DNA of 64,000 nucleotides from Pseudomonas fluorescens. Lineage in GTDB: Bacteria > Pseudomonadota > Gammaproteobacteria > Pseudomonadales > Pseudomonadaceae. Position numbers and translations under genes: made by a program. Position 1 is the stretch's first letter. Each line of letters opens with the position of its first letter. Under the pieces are notes generated by a model, which was given only the letters and a program-made list of their open reading frames with translations, searched no databases and was not told where the DNA came from. The stretch covers positions 62,001 to 126,000 of the forward strand of contig NZ_CABVHQ010000008.1 in NCBI RefSeq assembly GCF_902497895.1, in the 5' to 3' direction. Shown here in pieces: positions 18,178-27,055 of the stretch.

Positions 18178-18525
18178 TCAGCGAGATCCGCCTGGGCAGC
18201 ACAGTAAAGCAATGCTTTTGGTGTGATGGAGGATGTCCTCCAGTCGCTTGACGATGGCTGGGCCGTCCACCTCATAGAACATCTGACGTCCCACCTTAGT
18301 GGCGCGCACGATCCCGGCGTCCAGCAGCACCTGAAGATGACGAGATACCACAGAACGCTCCTGGGGTAGGTCGGCTGCAATCGCGGTCACATCTGCTCGA
18401 CCTAATTGCATCACGCGCTTCAGCACCGCGACTCTTGGCGGCTCGCAGAGGGCTTTGAAAAATGTGCCATCGAGAGACTCAATGGCAGACTCAATGGCTT
18501 GAGATCGGTTGGTGGTGACATTCAT
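18178..18525 (-). CDS. arsR: ArsR-family repressor upstream of arsO
   Basis: 115 residues, a winged-helix ArsR/SmtB protein: helix-turn-helix in DVTAIAADLPQERSVVSRHLQVLLDAGIV, wing in ATKVGRQMFYEVDG. It lacks the classical ELCVC metal site in the recognition helix. The adjacent C-terminal cysteines LLCCPGG, perhaps with the N-terminal ALCEPPR cysteine, could form a different As(III) site (inference). An 18-bp perfect palindrome 12 bases upstream of its start is the likely operator, implying autoregulation of arsR-arsO. Confidence 0.87.
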   Translation of the reverse strand: MNVTTNRSQAIESAIESLDGTFFKALCEPPRVAVLKRVMQLGRADVTAIAADLPQERSVVSRHLQVLLDAGIVRATKVGRQMFYEVDGPAIVKRLEDILHHTKSIALLCCPGGSR

Positions 18526-18537
18526 GCCGAGAATATA

Positions 18538-18555
18538 TGTGCATGTACATGCACA
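18538..18555. promoter_or_regulatory. Palindromic operator candidate of arsR-arsO
   Basis: TGTGCATGTACATGCACA is a perfect 18-bp palindrome beginning 13 bases upstream of the arsR start, in an ATAT-rich promoter context. Position and symmetry fit a homodimeric ArsR-type repressor. Confidence 0.65.
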
Positions 18556-18824
18556 AGTAAAGCCCTGTTTGGAGAATGGTACTGCCCCTTTAGCAGAGAA
18601 CAGTCGGGGTCGGTTTTTTCATCGCAGGATTTCTGTTTGGGGTTGAGGTGTGGGAGAGCCTAAGCCACCGTGATGACAGATTAATTACTAAATACGGATA
18701 TACGACTAATCAGATGTTAAGCGGCTGAAGGCGTGCCAGTGGCCGCGATCCAGCTGAGGCTTATGAACGTCTAGGGCTTTAAATTGGCTATATTTCACGG
18801 TCACTGGTCTTGCTGCTTTACTGA

Positions 18825-18853
18825 ATATTCGAAAAAACGTATATTCGTAAAAC
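18825..18853 (+). promoter_or_regulatory. Direct repeat in the arsC operon promoter
   Basis: Two copies of ATATTCG(A/T)AAAA, 16 bases apart, lie 25-50 bases upstream of the arsC start in an otherwise GC-richer region. The ATAT-type half-sites resemble ArsR operators. Candidate binding site for the ArsR at 19298, which would make the operon self-regulated. Confidence 0.45.
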
Positions 18854-18876
18854 CATATCCAATTCGAGACTTGGCG

Positions 18877-19290
18877 ATGACCGATAAGACCCGCGTGCTG
18901 TTTGTTTGTATGGCTAACTCTGCTCGCTCGCAACTGGCTGAAGCACTGCTGCGGCACACTGATTCCGAACAATTCGACGCCTTCAGTGCAGGCACTGCGC
19001 CCGGCGAGATTGATCCCCGTACCTTGGGAGCACTTCAGCACCTGGGTGTAAGTACCGAAGGGTTGTACAGCAAGTCTATCGATGCGTTTGCGGGAGAGCG
19101 TTTCGATTACGTCATCACGCTGTGCGATAAATCGTCTCTGGAATGTCATGCCCTTCCAGGCGCCGGAGAGGTGCTGGCCTGGAACTTTGAAGATCCGGTG
19201 ACCAGCACCAAGCACGATGCATTCCGTCACACCCTTCACGAGATCCATGAACGCATCAAGATGTTCGTGTTGGTGAAAACCAAACGTTGA
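18877..19290 (+). CDS. arsC: Arsenate reductase, low-MW phosphatase family (first copy)
   Basis: 137 residues. The P-loop C11-MANSA-R17 is the C-x5-R catalytic loop of low-molecular-weight tyrosine-phosphatase-type arsenate reductases. VSTEGLYSKS and FDYVITLCDKSSLECHALPG supply the further cysteines of the relay. It reduces As(V) to As(III) in the cytoplasm, using thioredoxin or glutaredoxin. ATG 18877 is the family start; the open frame begins further upstream in the promoter. First gene of the eight-gene ars operon, 7 bases before arsR. Confidence 0.93.
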   Translation: MTDKTRVLFVCMANSARSQLAEALLRHTDSEQFDAFSAGTAPGEIDPRTLGALQHLGVSTEGLYSKSIDAFAGERFDYVITLCDKSSLECHALPGAGEVLAWNFEDPVTSTKHDAFRHTLHEIHERIKMFVLVKTKR

Positions 19291-19297
19291 GACCCCT

Positions 19298-19654
19298 ATG
19301 GCTGACCATCTGACACCGACCACCGTATTCAAATGCCTGGCCGACGAAACCCGCATTCGCCTTATGTTGCTCATCACCCGTGAGGAAGAGCTGTGCGTTT
19401 GTGAACTGACCTGCGCACTCGATGAGAGCCAGCCGAAGATTTCCCGGCACCTGGCGCAACTGCGCAGTTGCGGTTTGCTGGAGGATCGTCGGCAAGGTCA
19501 ATGGGTGTATTACCGCCTGCACCCCAGTCTGCCGGACTGGGTGATCGCCGTACTGAAAACCACTCTGGACGCCAATAAGCACTGGCTCAGTCCAGACGCC
19601 AAACGCCTCGACGTGATGGGTGATCGCCCACAGCGCCTGGCCGCTTGTTGCTGA
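19298..19654 (+). CDS. arsR: Arsenic-responsive repressor ArsR (classical type)
   Basis: 118 residues, winged helix with the classical As(III)/Sb(III) site ELCVCEL in the DNA-binding domain (about residues 31-37), then QPKISRHLAQLRSCGLLEDRRQG and the wing WVYYRLHP. A C-terminal CC pair is present. It represses the operon in the absence of arsenite. Placed second in the operon instead of first. Confidence 0.94.
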   Translation: MADHLTPTTVFKCLADETRIRLMLLITREEELCVCELTCALDESQPKISRHLAQLRSCGLLEDRRQGQWVYYRLHPSLPDWVIAVLKTTLDANKHWLSPDAKRLDVMGDRPQRLAACC

Positions 19655-19699
19655 GTTAACGTCTACCCGAGAAGCGCTTGGCCTTTACGAGATAGCCTG

Positions 19700-20170
19700 A
19701 TGAAGATTCTGTTTCTCTGCACCGCCAACAGCTGCCGCAGCATTCTTTGTGAAGCCATGTTCAATCATTTGGCTCCGACGGATATGCACGCCTACAGCGC
19801 CGGCAACCAGCCGAAGGGTGAAGTGCATCCGCTGAGTCTGAAAACGTTGGATAAGGCTGAAATCTCGCCAGCAGGGCTCTACAGCAAGTCGAGCGATGTC
19901 TACGAGAACCTGGCGCCTGATTTCGTCATCACGGTGTGTGACAAGGCTGCCGGCGAAGCCTGCCCGGTATTTTTCGGGCCGGCCACAAAGGCCCATTGGG
20001 GCTTGGCAGACCCTTCGGAGTACCAAGGGACTCAAGAAGAGATCGAGGCTGCTTTCGAAGCCACTCTGGAACAGATCAGAACCCGAATCGAAGCCTTCCT
20101 GGCTTTACCGCTCAAGCAGTTAAGTGCCGAACAACTCAAGGCCGAGCTGGCCCTGATCGGCACTCTCTGA
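19700..20170 (+). CDS. arsC: Arsenate reductase, low-MW phosphatase family (second copy)
   Basis: 156 residues with the loop C7-TANSC-R13 and [36 protein letters not shown], matching the thioredoxin-linked arsenate reductases common in Pseudomonas. It diverges strongly from the copy at 18877, so the two belong to different subfamilies and are not a recent duplication. It lies 11 bases before acr3. Having both suggests different reductants or conditions, which is inference. Confidence 0.93.
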   Translation: MKILFLCTANSCRSILCEAMFNHLAPTDMHAYSAGNQPKGEVHPLSLKTLDKAEISPAGLYSKSSDVYENLAPDFVITVCDKAAGEACPVFFGPATKAHWGLADPSEYQGTQEEIEAAFEATLEQIRTRIEAFLALPLKQLSAEQLKAELALIGTL

Positions 20171-20180
20171 CACTGGAGAC

Positions 20181-21248
20181 ATGACGATGAGTAAAAGCCG
20201 TCTTTCTTTTTTGGATCGCTATCTGACGGTCTGGATCTTTCTCGCCATGGTGATTGGTGTCAGCTTGGGCAGTCTGTTCGAGGGACTGCCGGCCTGGCTT
20301 AACAGCCTTTCGGTGGGTTCGACCAATATCCCGATTGCCATCGGCCTGATCGTGATGATGTATCCGCCGCTGGCCAAGGTGAAATACGAAGAGCTCCACG
20401 AGGTGTTCAAGGACAAGCGCATTCTCGCGCTGTCGCTGATCCAGAACTGGGTGATTGGCCCAGTGCTGATGTTCGTACTGGCCATCGTGTTTCTCGCCGA
20501 CAAGCCGGAGTACATGACCGGGCTGATCCTTATTGGTCTGGCACGCTGCATCGCCATGGTGCTTGTGTGGAATCAGATCGCGGGCGGCAATAATCAATAC
20601 GTCGCCGGGCTGGTGGCCTTCAACAGCATCTTCCAGATCCTGTTCTTCAGTGTGTATGCATGGATCTTCCTTGGTCTGCTGCCGCCACTGTTCGGTCTAC
20701 AGGGCAGCGTGATTGACACCAACTTTGTCAGCATCGCCGAGTCCGTGCTGATCTACCTGGGCATCCCATTCCTGGCTGGTTTCCTTACGCGCAAGATTCT
20801 CATCAGCCGCAAAGGCGAGACCTGGTACAGCGAGCGCTTCATCCCGAAGATCAGCCCGCTGACCCTGGTCGCGCTGCTGCTGACCATCGTCGCGATGTTC
20901 AGCCTCAAGGGCGACATGGTGTTGCAGCTGCCGCTGGATGTGCTGCGCATCGCTATCCCGCTGACCATCTACTTCGTGGTGATGTTTTTCATCAGCTTTT
21001 GGATGGGCAAGCTGCTCCGCGCTGACTATCCACGCACCACCGCACTGGCCTTCACCGCTGCCAGCAACAACTTCGAGCTGGCCATAGCCGTTGCCATCGC
21101 GACTTTCGGCCTCGCCTCGCCGGTAGCCTTCGCCACGGTGATTGGCCCGCTGGTGGAAGTGCCGGTACTGATCTCCCTGGTTGGCGTAGCCCTCTGGCTC
21201 AAGCGCCGCTGGTTCGATCATCCGAAGGGCGCCCTCGCTCAGGAGTAA
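20181..21248 (+). CDS. acr3: Arsenite efflux permease Acr3
   Basis: 355 residues, ten hydrophobic helices, of the Acr3 (BART superfamily) arsenite antiporters. Conserved [13 protein letters not shown] with the essential cysteine in helix 4 (about residue 115) and [21 protein letters not shown] in helix 9. Exports As(OH)3 from the cytoplasm. ATG 20181 or 20187; a GGAG element precedes both. The distant arsA might associate with it, but Acr3 works alone in most bacteria. Confidence 0.95.
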   Translation: MTMSKSRLSFLDRYLTVWIFLAMVIGVSLGSLFEGLPAWLNSLSVGSTNIPIAIGLIVMMYPPLAKVKYEELHEVFKDKRILALSLIQNWVIGPVLMFVLAIVFLADKPEYMTGLILIGLARCIAMVLVWNQIAGGNNQYVAGLVAFNSIFQILFFSVYAWIFLGLLPPLFGLQGSVIDTNFVSIAESVLIYLGIPFLAGFLTRKILISRKGETWYSERFIPKISPLTLVALLLTIVAMFSLKGDMVLQLPLDVLRIAIPLTIYFVVMFFISFWMGKLLRADYPRTTALAFTAASNNFELAIAVAIATFGLASPVAFATVIGPLVEVPVLISLVGVALWLKRRWFDHPKGALAQE

Positions 21249-21252
21249 ATTT

Positions 21253-21969
21253 ATGACTGAAGAAATGATCCCCAACCTCGATGCCGAACTGGTCGATCTG
21301 CCGACACTCGATAAGCTCGGCAGTACGTTGTCGGCCACGCACAAGCCGCGCATCCTGCTGCTCTACGGCTCGACTCGCGAGCGCTCGTTCAGCCGCCTGC
21401 TGACCGAAGAAGCTGCGCGCCTGTTGCAGCGCTTCGGCGCAGAAACACGCATTTTCAATCCATCTGAGTTGCCGTTGCCAGATGAAGTGCCGGACAGCCA
21501 TCCCAAAGTACAAGAGCTACGCGAACTGGTGCTCTGGTCAGAAGGTCAGGTCTGGTGCTCCCCCGAGCGCCACGGCTCGATGAGCGCGGTGTTCAAGGCG
21601 CAGATCGACTGGATTCCGTTGACCATGGGCGCGGTGCGCCCAACCCAGGGTAAGACGCTGGCGGTGATGCAGGTCTGTGGTGGCTCGCAATCCTTCAACG
21701 TGGTCAACCAGCTGCGTGTGCTCGGTCGCTGGATGCGGATGTTCACCATTCCCAACCAGTCCTCGGTGCCGAAGGCCTACCTGGAGTTCGATGAAGCCGG
21801 GCGCATGAAGCCCTCCTCATTCTACGACCGTGTCGTGGACGTAATGGAAGAGCTGGTGAAGTTCACATTGCTGCTGCGCGAACGACAGGACTATCTGGTC
21901 GACCGCTATTCCGAACGTAAGGAATCGGCGGAAGAACTCTCCAAACGCGTTAATCAACGCTCTATCTGA
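21253..21969 (+). CDS. arsH: ArsH organoarsenical oxidase / NADPH:FMN reductase
   Basis: 238 residues of the flavodoxin-like FMN reductase family. [24 protein letters not shown] binds the FMN phosphate and [20 protein letters not shown] the isoalloxazine region. ArsH oxidises trivalent methyl- and aromatic arsenicals to the less toxic pentavalent forms using NADPH. It starts 4 bases after acr3 with its ribosome-binding site inside the acr3 end, so the two are tightly coupled. Confidence 0.95.
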   Translation: MTEEMIPNLDAELVDLPTLDKLGSTLSATHKPRILLLYGSTRERSFSRLLTEEAARLLQRFGAETRIFNPSELPLPDEVPDSHPKVQELRELVLWSEGQVWCSPERHGSMSAVFKAQIDWIPLTMGAVRPTQGKTLAVMQVCGGSQSFNVVNQLRVLGRWMRMFTIPNQSSVPKAYLEFDEAGRMKPSSFYDRVVDVMEELVKFTLLLRERQDYLVDRYSERKESAEELSKRVNQRSI

Positions 21970-21982
21970 AGGACGCCTGATC

Positions 21983-22489
21983 GTGCACCAACATCCGTAC
22001 TCCGTGCTCACCACGACAGCTGTGCAAGGCCAACTGATCTTCACGCCTTGCCCAGGCACCAAAGACGCGTCGGTCGCTGAGGCGTTGGACACTCTGAAGG
22101 CTGCAGGTGCTTCGGCCTTGCTGACGCTGATGCCGACCGAAGAGTTGAGCCAGAACGAAGTCGAGAATCTGCCAGAGCTATGCCAACAGCACGGCATCGA
22201 GTGGTTTCACCTGCCCGTGGAAGACGACCAAGCACCTGCTGAGTCGTTCCAGGCTGCCTGGGAGGCCCATCGTGAGCGGATCAAGCAACTGCTCACCGAA
22301 GGCAAGAATATTGCCATTCACTGCAAGGGCGGCTCGGGCCGTACCGGATTGATTGCAGCGCAACTGCTGATCGAGTGCGGAGTGCCGTTCCGCGAGGCGG
22401 TAAGCGAAGTACAAGCGCTGCGTCCGCGTGCCATTCAGCACCCTGCGCATATCAACTACATCAGTCAATTCGACATCGCCAAGTCGTAG
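21983..22489 (+). CDS. Dual-specificity/tyrosine-type phosphatase in ars operon
   Basis: 168 residues from a GTG start at 21983 with GAAGGA upstream. The catalytic loop [10 protein letters not shown] (C-x5-R, about residue 113) and the general-acid region LPVEDDQAP identify a cysteine-dependent phosphatase of the PTP/DSP superfamily. This family is distinct from the arsenate reductases, which use the low-MW fold. It is embedded in the ars operon between arsH and the GAPDH gene; similar genes are seen in other Pseudomonas ars operons, but the substrate is unknown. It might act on arsenylated or phosphorylated metabolites (inference). Confidence 0.85.
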   Translation: MHQHPYSVLTTTAVQGQLIFTPCPGTKDASVAEALDTLKAAGASALLTLMPTEELSQNEVENLPELCQQHGIEWFHLPVEDDQAPAESFQAAWEAHRERIKQLLTEGKNIAIHCKGGSGRTGLIAAQLLIECGVPFREAVSEVQALRPRAIQHPAHINYISQFDIAKS

Positions 22490-22524
22490 TTGCCCCCAGA
22501 CAGCAGTCCCAAGAGAACAACAGC

Positions 22525-23529
22525 ATGAGCATCAAAGTAGGAATCAATGGTTTCGGTCGTATCGGTCGTCTCGCTCTGCGTGCAGCCTGGGGCTGGCCAG
22601 AGTTCGAGTTCGTGCAAATCAACGACCCGGCAGGTGATGCAGTAACCCATGCGCACCTGATCAACTTCGACTCTGTGCATGGTCGTTGGCACAACGGAGC
22701 CAGCGCAGAAGGCGATCATGTAGTAATTGGCGGCAAGCGCATCAAGGTCACCGCGAATAAAGCGATTGCCGACACCGACTGGTCGGGTTGCGATCTGGTG
22801 ATCGAGGCCAGCGGCAAGATGAAGACTGTGGCGGTGTTGCAGGCCTACCTGGATCAGGGCGTTAAGCGTGTGGTGGTCTGTGCGCCGGTCAAGGAGCAAG
22901 GCGCCTTGAACGTGGTGATGGGCGTTAACCAGCACCTGTTCGACCCGGCGCAGCACCGCATTGTGACGGCGGCCTCCTGCACCACCAACTGTCTGGCACC
23001 AGTGGTCAAAGTGATCCACGAGAATCTGGGCATCCGCCACGGCTCGATCACCACCATTCATGACCTGACCAACACCCAGAGCATCCTCGATCAACCGCAC
23101 AAAGATCTGCGCCGCGCCCGCGCTTCAGGCATGAGCCTCATCCCGACCAGCACCGGCTCGGCCACCGCCATTGCGGAAATCTTCCCCGAACTGCGTGGCC
23201 GCTTGAATGGTCACGCGGTGCGTGTACCGCTGGCCAACGCCTCGCTCACCGATTGTGTGTTCGAAGTGGAGCGTGCCACCTCGGTGGATGAGGTTAATGC
23301 GTTGCTCAAGGCGGCGGCAGAAGGCCCGCTGAAAAATATCCTCGGCTATGAAGTACGCCCACTGGTGTCCATCGACTACCGCACCGATCCGCGCTCATCG
23401 ATCATCGATGCGCTGTCGACAATGGTGATCAATGGCACTCAAGTGAAGATCTATGCCTGGTACGACAACGAATGGGGTTACGCCAACCGCGCTGTTGAGC
23501 TGGCCAAATTGGTCGGTTTGGCCGATTAA
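22525..23529 (+). CDS. ArsJ-associated glyceraldehyde-3-phosphate dehydrogenase
   Basis: 334 residues. NAD-binding [16 protein letters not shown] at the N-terminus and the active-site [10 protein letters not shown] near residue 151; C-terminal [10 protein letters not shown]. In the known pathway this dedicated GAPDH uses arsenate in place of phosphate and makes unstable 1-arseno-3-phosphoglycerate, which ArsJ exports. ATG 22525 is the family start; a longer frame upstream overlaps the phosphatase gene. It lies 12 bases before arsJ, which fixes its role as the arsenate-resistance GAPDH rather than the glycolytic one. Confidence 0.93.
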   Translation: MSIKVGINGFGRIGRLALRAAWGWPEFEFVQINDPAGDAVTHAHLINFDSVHGRWHNGASAEGDHVVIGGKRIKVTANKAIADTDWSGCDLVIEASGKMKTVAVLQAYLDQGVKRVVVCAPVKEQGALNVVMGVNQHLFDPAQHRIVTAASCTTNCLAPVVKVIHENLGIRHGSITTIHDLTNTQSILDQPHKDLRRARASGMSLIPTSTGSATAIAEIFPELRGRLNGHAVRVPLANASLTDCVFEVERATSVDEVNALLKAAAEGPLKNILGYEVRPLVSIDYRTDPRSSIIDALSTMVINGTQVKIYAWYDNEWGYANRAVELAKLVGLAD

Positions 23530-23541
23530 CAGGGAGTGATC

Positions 23542-24762
23542 ATGAACGCGTTGTCAGCCCTTTCCCCGCAAGTGCGCCAGTACCTGTTGGTGACCGGCAA
23601 TTACTGGGCCTTTACCCTCACCGACGGTGCGCTGCGCATGTTGGTGGTGTTGCACTTCCATGCGTTGGGCTACAGCCCGTTGCAGATTGCGTTCCTGTTC
23701 CTATTCTACGAAATCTTCGGTGTCATTACCAATCTGGTAGGCGGTTACGTGGGTGCCCGTCTAGGCCTGAATCGCACCATGAACATTGGTTTGGGCTTGC
23801 AGGTGGCAGCGTTGTTGATGCTGACTGTGCCCGCCGCCTGGCTGACCATCCCTTGGGTGATGGGGGCCCAGGCGCTGTCGGGTATTGCCAAAGACCTCAA
23901 CAAGATGAGCGCGAAAAGCTCCATCAAGCTTCTGGTGCCCGACAACCAACAAGGCACCCTCTACCAATGGGTGGCAATTCTCACCGGCTCGAAGAACGCG
24001 CTCAAAGGTGTGGGTTTCTTCTTGGGCGGTGCGCTGCTGGCATTGCTGGGCTTTACGGTTTCCGTGCTGGCGATGGCTGCGACTCTGGCGCTGATATGGA
24101 TAGCCAGCCTGTTCCTGCTGAAGAAGGATCTGGGTAAAGCCAAGGCCAAACCGAAGTTTCGCGACATTCTTTCCAAGAGCCGGGCGATCAATATCCTCTC
24201 GGCGGCGCGAATGTTCCTCTTTGGTGCCCGCGATGTGTGGTTCGTGGTGGCGTTGCCGGTCTACCTGAGCACGGTGTTTGGTTGGGACTTCTGGTTGGTT
24301 GGCGGCTTCTTGGCGGCCTGGGTCATCGGCTATGGCATCGTCCAGTCGTTGGCCCCGAACATCACCGGAAAGAAGCATGGCCACGTCCCGGATGGACGGG
24401 CTGCTTTCGTTTGGGCGGCATTGCTGGCGGGTCTGCCTGCGGCAATCGCCCTTGGTCTCTCGGCGGATTGGTCGCCTCACGTTGTGCTGCTGGGTGGGTT
24501 GATGGTGTTCGGCGTGCTGTTCGCGGTGAACTCTTCTCTGCACAGCTACCTCATCGTTTCGTATGCCAAAGAAGACGGGGTATCGCTGGACGTGGGTTTC
24601 TACTACATGTCTAACGCCTTGGGCCGACTGCTCGGCACCGTACTGTCCGGCTGGATTTATCAGAGTTACGGATTGGAGGCCTGCTTGTGGGTTTCTACGG
24701 CCTTCGTGTTGCTGGCGGCCCTGATTTCTATCGCCTTACCCAGGCATGCCGAGGCGATATGA
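23542..24762 (+). CDS. arsJ: ArsJ, 1-arseno-3-phosphoglycerate exporter
   Basis: 406-residue major facilitator superfamily protein with about twelve helices. GNYWAFTLTDGALRMLVVLHFH at the N-terminus, GLNRTMNIGL and KDLNKMSAKSSIKLLVP are typical of ArsJ. ATG 23542 has AGGGAG directly upstream; a GTG two codons earlier is less likely. Last gene of the ars operon. The sequence directly after it changes to relics, so the right border of the arsenic island lies at about 24.77-24.95 kb. Confidence 0.94.
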   Translation: MNALSALSPQVRQYLLVTGNYWAFTLTDGALRMLVVLHFHALGYSPLQIAFLFLFYEIFGVITNLVGGYVGARLGLNRTMNIGLGLQVAALLMLTVPAAWLTIPWVMGAQALSGIAKDLNKMSAKSSIKLLVPDNQQGTLYQWVAILTGSKNALKGVGFFLGGALLALLGFTVSVLAMAATLALIWIASLFLLKKDLGKAKAKPKFRDILSKSRAINILSAARMFLFGARDVWFVVALPVYLSTVFGWDFWLVGGFLAAWVIGYGIVQSLAPNITGKKHGHVPDGRAAFVWAALLAGLPAAIALGLSADWSPHVVLLGGLMVFGVLFAVNSSLHSYLIVSYAKEDGVSLDVGFYYMSNALGRLLGTVLSGWIYQSYGLEACLWVSTAFVLLAALISIALPRHAEAI

Positions 24763-24851
24763 AACCGTCAGACAGGATGGAGTGAACCTCTGCGCGCTGC
24801 GCGCGTGGGGAAGTTGGCAGAGCCTGAATCAGCACATGTCGGAGGCATGCC

Positions 24852-25210
24852 ATGAGCAAGTTTATCGACATACCTGCACTGTCTTTTGTGGTGCTTACAG
24901 CTGTTGTATTGGCCGCCTGTGATCAAGGCGAGACACAAACCAAGCGTCCGTCCGGTAATCAGTGCCCGCCACGCAACGTGCTGGCGATCGTCGATGTACT
25001 GCGCAGCGAAGAGCAGGACCGGGTGTTCAACGATCAGATCATCGACGCAGCGGTGAAGCTGGCGTCGCAGTGCGACGCCCATCTTGAGGTGCTGCATGCC
25101 TATGACTGGACCGCCGTGTATATCAGGACATGGGCGTTGGTGCATTGCCACTGGCCACAGGGCTCTACAAAATGCTGGGAGCCCGCAGCGCCAAGCGTTT
25201 GCCGCCCCAC
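24852..25210 (+). pseudogene. Chimera: lipoprotein-like signal fused to a USP fragment
   Basis: The first ~35 codons (MSKFIDIPALS..VLAACDQGE) look like a lipoprotein signal with the lipobox LAAC, as at the start of RND-efflux adaptors. From about 24965 the frame switches to PRNVLAIVDVLRSEEQDRVFNDQ, which matches residues ~155-215 of the universal stress protein at 36135. At VYIRTW a one-base loss shifts the frame; the next USP residues (QDMGVGALPLATG) continue in another frame to about 25210. This is a recombination relic, not a gene. Confidence 0.8.
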
Positions 25211-25305
25211 TAGAATCAAGGGGGAACGATGAGATAGCCCCGCTGATGAGCAGCAGGTATTTTTGCAGCGAGGGATGGCGAATCCTTTTTGAGGAATCCA
25301 CATCA

Positions 25306-25812
25306 ATGCTCAGCAAGTGGCTGGACCCCGCTCTATTGCTGCTCACCAGCCTGACACTGCTGACCGGGGACATTGCGCATTTTGCTCAGAAGTCTGACTG
25401 GGCGGCGTTATGCTGGGCCTCAGGAAGCCTGGTGATGGTCTTGGTACTGCTTGTGGAGATAGCCAGGCGTCTGGCCCGGCGCGAGGCAGGTGTAGATCTG
25501 ATCGCTCTGCTGTCGATCGGCGCAGCCCTGGTATTCGAGCAGATGCTGGTAGCGGCGGTGATTGCCTTAATGCTGGCTTCCGGACGCACCCTGGAGTTTT
25601 TCACTAAGCAACGCGCCGAACGCGAGCTACGTGCGCTGGTTGACCGGGCTCCACGCTTCGCCTGGCTGCAGGAGCTAGGCGATTTGCGTCAAATCCCGGT
25701 TGAGCAGATCCAGCCGGGGCAGACACTGCTTGTACGCCTGGGAGAGGTGATACCGGTCGACGGCCGTCTACTCAGCCCCACGGCAATTCTGGACGAGTCG
25801 GCGCTCAGCGGA
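25306..25812 (+). pseudogene. Heavy-metal P-type ATPase, N-terminal fragment
   Basis: About 170 codons: two pairs of hydrophobic helices, then the start of the actuator domain with VEQIQPGQTLLVRLGEVIPVDGRLL and DESALSG, where intact P1B ATPases continue with ES(L/M)PV. The whole catalytic part (DKTGT, hinge) is missing. The break falls exactly where minus-strand homology to a PyrR-like protein begins. The N-terminus lacks a CxxC metal-binding domain. Confidence 0.85.
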
Positions 25813-26324
25813 GGCACGTTGCATTCGACAATGTCATTGGCGCCTACCTGCAGATGCACACCGACAATATGAGCATGGACCGGCTGCTGGCAGACGTGTC
25901 GATCGACCAATACCGCGGTGTAGACCCGGCGTGCGCCAAGTTGCGCCAGATACGCGCAGGTACGCAACAGCGAGTGACCTTCGAAAAGGACATCATCGAC
26001 AATCAATAAGGTGGTGCTGGCAAGGTCCAGCGTGCCCAGAAGCGGGTTTTCGATCAACTCCGTGTGTGAATGCAGCACGCTAAGATCATCGGCATAGCGC
26101 TTGACCTTCAGTGGATAGAGCGGGATTTCAGGCTGCCCGGTCTGGTGAGAGAGATGCTGCTGTAAAAGTCGTGCCAAAGGCTCTCCGCGGCGTTGTATGC
26201 CGATCAGTGCCGCTTGAGAGGCCGGCAACAGAGTTGCCGCATGGCGCGCCATCGTTTGCATTACGCCATTGAGTTCATCGGTATCGTACAAGCGCAACCG
26301 CTGCCCCGCAGGTGTGCTCGGCAT
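25813..26324 (-). pseudogene. PyrR-like phosphoribosyltransferase, 3'-truncated
   Basis: About 170 codons of a type I phosphoribosyltransferase of the PyrR group: LIGIQRRGEPLARLL, LYPLKVKRYADDLSVL, the PRPP-binding TTLLIVDDVLFEGHSLLRT, then HIVGVHLQVGANDIVECNVPP. The last residues of the family are replaced by antisense P-type ATPase sequence, and the open frame runs on to 25689 without homology. The core catalytic fold is nearly complete, so partial activity cannot be excluded. PyrR-like proteins beside USP genes may sense nucleotides (inference). Confidence 0.78.
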
Positions 26325-26520
26325 AGAAGTCTCCTGTCGGTGACTGTCTTTTTAACCATAGAACATGGTGGCGGTTTCACCGGCAGGGTGGCTGCCCATT
26401 TGGTAACTCCAGGGGGAATGATCTCTGGCAACGCTTCGGAAAGGATCAGCACTCGGAGGTTCCCCCCTTCATATTGGCTAAGGTGAAAACGCCGTTGCAC
26501 TAACAACCGGCTTGTCCGTA

Positions 26521-26937
26521 TCACTCGCTCATCGGCATCTTCATCATGCTTGACTGCTGATCCATCATTTTCATCATCATGTCCATCATTCCCATCCCCA
26601 TGCCGTCTTTATTGCTAGACATGCCCATGCCCATGCCCATGCCCATGCCATGACAGTTTTTATGCATCAGGGTCATGCTGTCTTTCATCGTCTCAATGCT
26701 CTCCTGCATGGCGGCCTGTCGCTCGGCAGGGGTCTTGGCGGCTGCGACCTTATCGTGTGCAGCCTGCATTTTTTGCATTTGCTCAGCCATGGCTTTGCTC
26801 TGCACAGGCGTTGCAACTTCGCTTGTTTGAGCTGACGTGGTCGGCGTCTGCTCCTGGTTTTTCTCATCGACGGCCGAGACCATGAGTGGGCTGCTCACGA
26901 GCAGGGTGGTGAGAATCCATTTCAATGAGGTATGCAT
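26521..26937 (-). CDS. Methionine-rich secreted small protein
   Basis: 138 residues. Signal peptide at 1-23 (MHTSLKWILTTLLVSSPLMVSA), a helical middle rich in Q/K/A (MAEQMQKMQAAHDKVAAAKT), and a C-terminal third dominated by methionine and glycine: GMGMGMGMGM, then GMGMGMMDMMMKMMDQ. Such Met-rich segments bind Cu(I) or Ag(I) in the periplasm; here that is inference. ATG 26937 is preferred over the frame start four codons earlier, which would precede the signal. The GMGM tract is an exact hexanucleotide repeat and thus prone to length variation. Confidence 0.72.
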   Translation of the reverse strand: MHTSLKWILTTLLVSSPLMVSAVDEKNQEQTPTTSAQTSEVATPVQSKAMAEQMQKMQAAHDKVAAAKTPAERQAAMQESIETMKDSMTLMHKNCHGMGMGMGMGMSSNKDGMGMGMMDMMMKMMDQQSSMMKMPMSE

Positions 26938-27055
26938 GGCAATCTCCAAAGGGGAACAACGCAGGTAATAGCAAGCCGCGCCAGATTGGCACAGCCGCCA
27001 AGGTTCAAAGGGCCTGAATCAGGTCCTCTGAGACGCATGCTTCAACCGCTGGCGT

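Noticed and set aside
18706..19377. Minus-strand open frame opposite arsC
   Set aside because: Shadow of the arsC gene; no homology and no ribosome-binding site.
26261..26524. Small minus-strand frame between the PyrR-like relic and the Met-rich gene
   Set aside because: No ribosome-binding site, no recognised family, and it overlaps the PyrR-like start; not supported.
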